Positions 55,319-64,000 of a DNA stretch of 64,000 bases are shown here, in pieces. Made by a program: the position numbers and the translations under genes. Source of the DNA: Lineus longissimus (taxonomy: Eukaryota > Nemertea > Pilidiophora > Heteronemertea > Lineidae); contig NC_088311.1 of the NCBI RefSeq assembly GCF_910592395.1, positions 5,894,501 to 5,958,500 on the forward strand, written 5' to 3'. The notes under the pieces were generated by a model. That model had not been told where the DNA came from. It saw only the letters and a list, made by a program, of their open reading frames with translations, and searched no databases. How positions within the stretch are numbered: position 1 is the stretch's first letter; every line of letters starts with the position of its first letter.

Positions 55319-58300
55319 CGCCAGAAATGTCGCACCTGATGTTACCCCTCCCTTGTGTGAAACGAGAGTGACACGATAGCAAACATCATCAATTTTTCAG
55401 CCGTTCGCTTAACAAAACAAATATTGGATAGTTTTACGGCCTCTTGGATCCTTTCAATGAATCCATGAAGATTGACAATAAATAATTCATGCCCGAACCA
55501 TTAAAGTGTATTAATTTACTACATCAGCTATCAATACAGCTAGGCAACCAATATTAGCTTGTGACTTCGAAATGAAATTTTTATCAGGTAGGCAGGTTTT
55601 CTGCTTCGATGTATGACAACAAAATGATGCAATGAATTATAAATGGACACAAGTTTACATGGCATGACAATGCACTCATCAAATAGGATATCGGGCAAAC
55701 ACTCCGCACGTAGACACGCCTGAATTGATATATAACGCATGAAATGTAATCAGATATTTCCATCCCGCAAGTGAAAACACGAACTAGTCTCGTACCGTGG
55801 AGAATCTGTTGCACCTGACCAAGCACATCAAATATCGTAAAGGTTTTTTAAAACTTTCCATCAAAAATGTATGCCCTCAGCCAAAAACAAAATTGCTCAT
55901 ACCACAGTTTTAGCTATTTCAATACCCCAATAAATATAATCCAACCTTTTAAAACAAGCAGTCTTGAACTTGTTAAAGGGGGCTTAGTTTGAGCCTAGGA
56001 GCATGGTAAGTGAAGATGAGTTTTCGCGAGTTTCAGTGGCTATTTGTGGTCATCTACCCCACAGCCAAATTTCATATGTCATCATCTCCGGGGAGAGAAA
56101 GTTGCAATCTGACAGACTAATTTTAGAATTTGTTCCTGTTGCAAGACTATCTCACCTTGATCCCTCTTTGTGGTGCCTCAAGTCCTCCAAGGATATCGTT
56201 CCTTATCATACAGCCTTTCCTTCAGCACAGATTAAGAAGAGACAGTCGCACATCCAGGGCTAGCAAGTTATGGGAGGTATAGCCAAGTCAAGTCAAGCCG
56301 AGTTGTCAAACATGAAAACTCCTCCTTATGAAGTTCAAATAGCACCAGCAGAGAGAACAGGCCTAAACCTATACTAGAACTTTATATAGAACTTTCCAAT
56401 GTTTTTCTCTGAGATTAGCGCGGACTGTTACTTTCATTACAGATTTTCCAACAATACATATTGGCCGAAAAAGCGTTTTTCTTATACCATTGTGACATAT
56501 GAGGGAGTTGGCCTACGGTCATGTCAACGTTTACTTTGGCTAGTTCAGATACTTACATACTAATGGCCTTTCTGTGTCTCAGGTTTTTCCTGTCTTTTCA
56601 TTTGAGTGGTTGAAGTGTTAGAAACTGGAGACTCACTTTCGATGACAAATAATGACAATGCCTTGGGCGACAGTTAGAACATTCAGGTAAACCAGAGAAG
56701 CCAATTAAAGGGCCCTATTCCAGTTTTTTTTTGTTTACAAATTATTCTGCTCACAGTATGCAGGGTGTCAGTTCATAAGAATGTCAAGTACAACCGATTG
56801 CATAACAAATTCGCATGACTCTTCCAACCCAACATTTCGAGAATATTAATTATTACCACAGTGTGACAACTGGTGATAACTGACAATCAAGTGAAGAGCA
56901 TTCAATACTGCTTAACACCTACACTTCATGTACATTTGTGACCACAGAACAGCCAGCTCAATGCAATATATAGACTTCAAACCAATTTGCCCATAGACCC
57001 ATGGGGTAAATTGTCAATTGGCAAAATGAAGTTGATCTGACCAATCTTTGTTTCAGATATAGACTAAATAGTCACCTACATGCATGAAATTTTTTTACAA
57101 ATGATGTCCAAAAATATCATTTCCTGGGCATATTTTCAAGCTTATCACTTTAACGTCTGGCAATAAGCAAGTTAGGAGGTACTCGCCATGGCTGAGTCCA
57201 CAGCACTGATATCTTTTTCCCCCAACTAAAGTTTGGCTCACCTGTCAAGAATCCCCCCCTCCTCAAATGACCACTTCTTATACCATATCACCACATTGGT
57301 GACACCGGTCCAACCTTCCAGCAACTGATGAAGATACAAGATTTCCTGTGCTGGACAGCTCGCAGAACCAGATATGCACAACAAGTTACTCAGCAAAGAA
57401 ATGTACATCGAGTTGAATACATGGTTGGGGTTGTCATCCCTTATCGGCCGCTCGCATGATGAAGACCCGCCATTTCCTGGTTAGAATGTCTTGATGAAGA
57501 CATTCAGAGGAATTGATGATCTCCGCGTAATGAAGCAGTTGATTTAGCCCTAATCATGTGTGTTTATGTCAGTCACGTTTAACCCCTTCCAACTTGCTTG
57601 GAGGGTTGCGGGAATTGAGTATTGAGATGGGTCCAATTATTGGATCAATACTGTGGACATATTCCACCAAAACTGCCAAGCATAATCAATTTCTTGAGCA
57701 TCAGTGTGGTGCAATGGTTCATCAGAGATCGGAGATCAACAATCTTTCTAAGCCATGACACAATAGCCTTACATTTTCTTCAACAAGTATCACTTGATTA
57801 AGATTGGTTTGCAATTCAAAATGTTTTACAGCTCTGGCAGTTGGGGCGAGAGGATACATAAGACAAGGGAAGACACTGCCCAAGGACACCAGGGGACAAA
57901 AAGACCCTCCTTCATAACCTGAATCTGTCTTCAGAAGTCTTAATGAGCAGTCACAGCAAGTCAACCCAATGCCCATTATTGCGGTCATGCGACACGGAAA
58001 AGGCGTGCAGAGGGAACCCGGATACCGACCAGGTGCCTCCAATGATTATGATTTGCTGCCGCTGCCCTTGGCAGTTATGGCTGTTCACAAGTCTAGGACG
58101 TCTTATTTATTCATGGAAATTGTTCGATGTTCACCAATATAACTGTAAATACTTGAACAGAGTGTCTTGAGGGAACTTGGTCAGGCAAGCAAGCAATAAC
58201 ATTGGTGAGAATCCACTTTTTTAGACTAGACGTGGGAATCGCCCCCTTTCCACTTCGATCATAAATCTATGCTTTTCACCACGGACTCGTATCCTCACGA

Positions 58301-61300
58301 TGGTTACATTAGGAGCACAAAAATTTTTCACTTAATGGTTTTATCATTGGAAAATGCATCCAACTGTGAAAACAAATGGAAGCAAAATCTGAAAGGATGC
58401 TTCACAAACATTCAGAGCCATGAAAATGAAAGGGTTTGCAGTATCTTTTTTTTTAGTGTGAGATTGATCACCTGAAGGCTAAAGTGGATTTGTTCACGAC
58501 AAAACCCAGCTAGTTTTCATCAGCCGCTAGCTGACTTAGCTGACGCGGCCAATTGGGTTTTTCGTATCTTTGTAATTAGTCATCTCGCAGTGATACTCCG
58601 CTGAGCGAGGGATCGTTCCGTGTCGTAATGATAATCATGTCGTTGTCAGGTTCATCAGTTTCTCATCAATTTCTAGCGGACAAGATGTTCACGAGCGTTA
58701 TTACGATATTCTCTGACCGATATGGGATGTTTCGTGGCCGGTGATGGGAGATTGTCATGTCAATGACCAAAGGAATGAATTGCGAGCAGTTTCCCTTCCC
58801 ATGGGGCTCGTCTCCTCTCAGGACACTGAACAGCAAGCGCAATATCTCAAATATTGCACGCAATGCATGTACAAAGCATCATTAAACAAATGGGTTAAAG
58901 CACCGTGCAAACGAACAATTCTTGTTGCTGCGACATGCGATCATGTTCACATGCAACAGAAATTGCTGGTGTGCGGTGGTCATTGCAGATGCCTACGGGT
59001 ATAACCAGTAATCGGAGGTTGGTGCTCGGTTTTATCCACAGGCAAGAGATACTTTCATCACACAAACTGTAGCGCCAACTATAATTGCAGGTCACAGCTT
59101 TTTAAGGGCTGATAAAGGGTTACATAATCCCTAAACCAAACCATCCTCATGGGGTCCCTTGCTCACTCCTGTATGTAGAATACGAGACCTTCCTCACCCA
59201 AAGCAGCAACGGTAGGATGATGACATGAAAAGGTCCATGCTATCGTGTTTCCCCAGCTGATCTGATAATAGCCTAGCCATGTACCAGAGATGATAAATAT
59301 TATGACTGGCCGAATCATGCCATATCCAGCACTAGAAGACGACCATTTTATCACTGACCCCACCATGTAAGCTTGGCGTTAGATGAATCATGTACATGCG
59401 ATGTTCCTTAGAGATTGGTGGCTTAACATCTTACAGAACAAAAGCTGGCGTATTTCATAAATGTGTGTCGGACTGTCTTACAATCATTCCTATTTGATCA
59501 ATACAGCTCGGCTCATAAAATCTTGAGATGAAACAATCGTATGTGCTCAGACAATGAAATATGCAACTGAAAATCAACCATTCTCGGAAATGGAATCGAT
59601 GTGATAAAGAACTGACTTATGCAGCTTTGTCAGTGCCAAAATCAGAAAATGTCAACCACTACCAAGCCCCCCCCCCCCCACAGATCAAGTTAGAATCACA
59701 GTACTTTTGACACATTTATAATGAAAGAAAGGAATGAAATAGAATTGAGTTTTAACCTTGCTTTCAAATATCTTTCATGCTTAGTACTCACTTTTTCTCT
59801 CCAAAATTAAGAATATCTTTTGAAAATTAACGATGATGGGTGATAAAGCAAGCAATCGTATGGAGAAACAGCCAATCAATAGAAACCATGCAACTCCACA
59901 GTGTAAGTATTGTTTCCTACATACCTCACACGTCCCAATCACACGTCCCAATCTAAACCAGTGCACAACGCATACATGCATACACGACTATAAAATATTC
60001 AAGCGGCTTATGGAAATATTGTTAGAGGTCAGTCTGGCTCAGACAGCATACGTTATAACGTGTATAAGATTAAACCTGGCCTACCTCGGGGTGGTGACTT
60101 GAGTAATCCATTGCTTCGTCACAATTACGATCGAGACGATATGACATCGTTGGTGTATCCGTTCGTAGCGATCTCTAGATATAATCGAATCGTTTAATAT
60201 GCTTAGCAAATTTAACGTCCTAAGAATCACACGGAAGCAGATCTAGCAGCAGTCGGTACAGGCTGTCTGTTGTGCGGCAACAGATGAACTAATGATGATA
60301 AATTCATACGAACTATTTCAAACTTGATGGGGTCCCATGCGGCTGCACAAGCCAACCAAACGTCATGCCAGATCAATAAACACTTGAGTTGACTCCTACA
60401 CCAGCGCCAGAAAACACAAAACAGTTTCGCCTGCCCTAACCAACAGAGGTAATTATGCCCGATCCTTAATTATATTTATATGATACATTATAGCCTTCGA
60501 GTATTAGTAGACATTAGCGTACAGCAGCTAAATTGACAGTGAGAAATGGCCCACGAGAGCACAACTACCGCCAGACTACTCGCTTGAATTATTAAGTATT
60601 TCAGAGCATTAGTAACCAACAGAGCACTTGGGCGCTGGTCCAGGCACCCGTAACATCCAAACATGAGAAAGATTTTAAGTACGTGGAATTTTGTCATCTT
60701 TATTGCCACTGAGTGGAATAGTAGTACAGGGATACATGAAGATCGGTGGACAGCATGAGCAATGATTACAAATTTTTACTCAAGAAGTGCCAATAACTTA
60801 TGCAACATAGCTAGTATTGTCAACACTAATTGTTGTGAAACATAATAAAGTAACAATCTTATCAAAGAAGCCACATCTCATGAACCGAAAGATGCATTTG
60901 GTAATGTTTATGAATAGAGCTGAAAATTGTTTTAATCATGCTCAGACGTGTCGAGAAAGTAGGATGCTAATAAAAGCAAAATTGCAGGAAATCTGCACGG
61001 TTTCAACAATTTCAAATGCTGATTGCAGTCAAGTCGGGGAAATAACACTCCCGACGGCTTTTCACAATGACAAATCAATAGTTCTTTTTGATGAAAACCG
61101 AATGATTAATTGTGAAAATGCTGGTTTAAAAAAATTGCACCGGATCAATTTGATTGAGTAACAATGGGGTTGAGTATCGAAAGAGGTTGCACGAGGGAGC
61201 GATAGTTCATGATATTTCATCACGTTTCTAAAGGAAAGGTCTCGAGACGTGGGGAAACATGCAGCCAGGGGAAATTTAATCCAGAGAAATTCTTGAAGAG

Positions 61301-64000
61301 AGAATTTGTCATACAGTCAGTAGAAAGTGGAGGAGCGTAACACTAAAAGCAACAAGCAGCCTGATGGAAAGCATCAGAAGTAACATTTTCACGTCTGGAG
61401 GAAACATTTAGCCGCAGCCATACAACCAACAGGGGTAAAATGCTGGCAATGTCTGTTGTGTTACAAAACGTTGCTCAAATACTGAAATTCAAACCTGGTC
61501 TGAATGAAACTGCATTTTAAAGATATGATCAGTTGAGCATTTTTCTCTGTCCTTTGTCACATCAGGGAGCTGTGGGCTGATCCGAAAGTGCTCAAAACTT
61601 TGTTACCATTGATGACGATAGGATACAAAGGATACAAACTTTTACATCAAATCTCGAGATGTTGTCGAAGATTTGCTGCTCAAGCACCAAACAAAGGTAT
61701 ATGAAGGAGTGAGGGAGGTGAGTCAATATGACACACGGGAAAGTTTTAAAGTTACTAAAGACAAGCAACATGGGATGGAACATCGGCTTTTGCCTGAAGC
61801 GAGGGTTTAAGATACTGAAAAGAACAATAACTAAGTTGCCAAAGACAATAATGCCACATTTCCTGACTGTGTGCATATGGTATATATGTGGACAAGCCGC
61901 AGGCGTTTATGGCTTTTAGTGGTGGATCTATTGTTCGGCTAGATACAGGGTTTGGGAAGAGAAAAGGAAGAATTTCGCTCGGTCTTTCTTGTTTCTGACA
62001 ATGTACCCCTGAGCAAAGTAACTTCTTCCCAATCTCAAACATTTCACCAAACAAGACGTTCGGTTTAAGGGAGCGCTTCGCTTCCCCGTTACCACGACGA
62101 CAGGGAAATCTAACAAAGGAGGAGCGCACCGCTGCAAGCTAGACGTGCAAAGGTGTCGAATCGCACCGGCAATGATATCTTGTGACATTTCTTAAAACTT
62201 CCACAGAATCAATAGTAAGAAGCGTGAATGAATGAGACATTTTATCGCAACTTAGGCGGATGATTGACATTTTATACGTGGTTTCAATGTTGGCGAATAT
62301 TTAACAAAACCTTCTTCAAACATCTTGCTTTATACACATATAAATCTTATCTGATTGCATTTTATGGTGTAGCTTTCACAAATATCGAAATCCAGATGGG
62401 AACAAAAAGTCAAGTGAAAGAAACCACAAAAATATTAATGGGTCTTTAACGCAAGGGAATGCCTAGATTGCACGAGTTGAAAAGATCTTGAAACATTTTT
62501 GTCTGTAATTGGGTCATGACATGATTAGACTAATTACAGCACTTACCAAGAATCAGAAGGAAAAAAATTGAAAGCGAGCACACTCCATTTGGATGGAATA
62601 GAAGTGTCATTATCATGTACTCATTTTTTCTGGTAGCTGAGCACCAATGAACCTGAAACCCATCTTGTCCCCAAACCAATATTTTTCATCAAATAATGTG
62701 TCTATTTTCGGCGAAAAAAGACAGCGGAAAACAGGTGGCTTTGCAGTAGCCTTTGACCAATAGATAAAGACCTTATTGGCCTCTTTTTGATATCACGGCA
62801 ACAGGATTGCCCCCTCCCACGCGCAATACAGGATCAGCAAAAATAGCTGTCACAATCACAAGTCAACAAGCGTCAAAGACACAGCACACCTTAAATGTTA
62901 TCCAACACCACAAAAAGCCGCAAATAGTACAAACAATGCTTTACATAATAAGAGGAGCTGATTAATTCTCTTGGAAAAAAAACGTTTTTCTTATGTTCGT
63001 CTTGCTTATGATTGGACATCGTGACATTGAGCCACTCTCGGGAAATGAACGAGGTTTCTTCATCAACGATTGTTACTAAGACGTCGGATGGATGTCCACT
63101 ACAAAGACGAATCAATTACTTTATACATGTAATCTGTCTGTGTCACGTTTCGTTCAGTGGAAACTATAATGCAACGTCTCGTACAAACTTCCGATGGTTC
63201 TCGTCCAATGATAGGTGAATGGTGCTGTCAATGCAGCATATTCTCTGTACAGCTTTTGCTCAGATTCTGCATAAAGTGGTTTGGGTGCAAAAATGAAATA
63301 TCTGAAGAACAGGTGCATCGACCCAGCATATGGGATTGGATAAAGGTTAAAAAGGAGGTTATTGCAGACATTTAATGCAAGAAGCAATGGCAATTCGTCA
63401 AGCAAACATTTCATCTCTGTCATCCAATAAATACTTAGTTACAGTTCGTCTTCAAAGGATTGCTCCTCAAGAATTCCTTGAATTTTGCAATCGTGGAAGC
63501 TTGTCAGCAACAGCTTGGCAAAAAGTCACATTGACTCCAACTCATTGGCTTTGAATTTGGCCCTCATCGCCATAATGAGGATGACCTGATGACTGGCCAA
63601 GCTGTCTCAATAATCATTGTGACATATGATACATATAATTATTTCAATCTGGGGTCAGCCGAGCATATTTTGGTGACACATTATGCAATTCAGAGACAGG
63701 ATTCAGGGTAGCAGATTTGGTGCCATCTGTTGAGAAGTTGATAAAGGCACAGCTGGCTGCGCGAGGGGCAGGGTGGAATCAAATTTCAACCATTAAAATT
63801 TTCAACTGCTTCTCAAGATATTCGATATTTCTGAACCAAACAGAATGAAATCATGCCAACAAGCAACTCACAGATTTCGCAATACGACTTCATATCATTG
63901 AACATATCATAAGGCGTGGTAAATTATTCACGACTGGCCCCCAGTGCATGTCATCATAACTCTGCCATATGACAGAGCCACATTACATCAGAGCGCCTAT

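Larger units (their letters stand above)
47269..64000. other. Region upstream of the visible PTBP exons, no gene recognised
   Basis: No exon with family similarity was found on either strand over 16.7 kb. Most probably this is 5' intron, untranslated first exon(s) and upstream sequence of the PTBP gene. It contains short duplicated segments, C homopolymers and a few CpG-richer patches (62040-62165, 58500-58760). Confidence 0.45.

Noticed and set aside
60817-61161. 114-codon forward ORF
   Set aside because: No similarity that I recognise, no neighbouring exons, and low-complexity AT-rich codon use typical of chance ORFs here.

Overview
This is animal nuclear DNA: intron-rich, AT-rich by eye, with two clear protein-coding genes lying tail to tail. 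The small introns of the first gene, the microsatellites, the tRNA-derived repeat fragment and the protein sequences (close to, but distinct from, vertebrate orthologues) suggest a marine invertebrate, perhaps an echinoderm or another invertebrate deuterostome. The phylum is a guess.

Region 1 (1-9.4 kb, + strand) is a complete nardilysin (NRDC) gene of 24 coding exons. All exons join in frame with GT-AG splice sites to give a 1152-residue M16 metalloprotease, almost exactly the length of the human protein. It has an acidic insert, an HFLEH zinc site, and the third zinc ligand exactly 76 residues after the last His of that site. The long start gives a basic, acid-poor leader; a second in-frame Met lies at residue 101.

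Region 2 (9.4-13.64 kb) is a modular repeat complex. A roughly 650 bp block occurs as two direct copies and once inverted. It is combined with arrays of an 81 bp tandem unit and arranged as a long inverted repeat, with arms of about 1.4 kb around a 236 bp spacer centred near 11,623. The long ORFs here come from the 81 bp (27-codon) periodicity and are not believed to be genes.

Region 3 (13.64-19.73 kb) has no gene that I recognise and probably includes the 3' UTR of the next gene.

Region 4 (19.73-47.27 kb, - strand) is a polypyrimidine tract-binding protein gene (PTBP1/2/3 type). Eighteen in-frame exons are visible, from the conserved RGS(E/D)EL exon to the stop codon, and they encode four RRMs. 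Two points stand out. A 34-nt exon in RRM3 matches in size, position and phase the human exon whose skipping drives PTBP1 autoregulation through NMD; here skipping would also give a stop after 10 codons. The RRM2-RRM3 linker is built from five consecutive phase-1/phase-1 small exons, each skippable in frame.

Region 5 (47.27-64 kb) is non-coding as far as I can see. It probably holds the 5' introns, the first exon(s) and the promoter of PTBP; three short candidate first coding exons are noted. The PTBP introns contain minisatellites (one dense in AGGTCA nuclear-receptor half-sites), a tRNA-Met-like SINE fragment, mariner-like termini and several CpG-rich islands of unknown role. No prokaryotic system, CRISPR array or intact transposase was seen.
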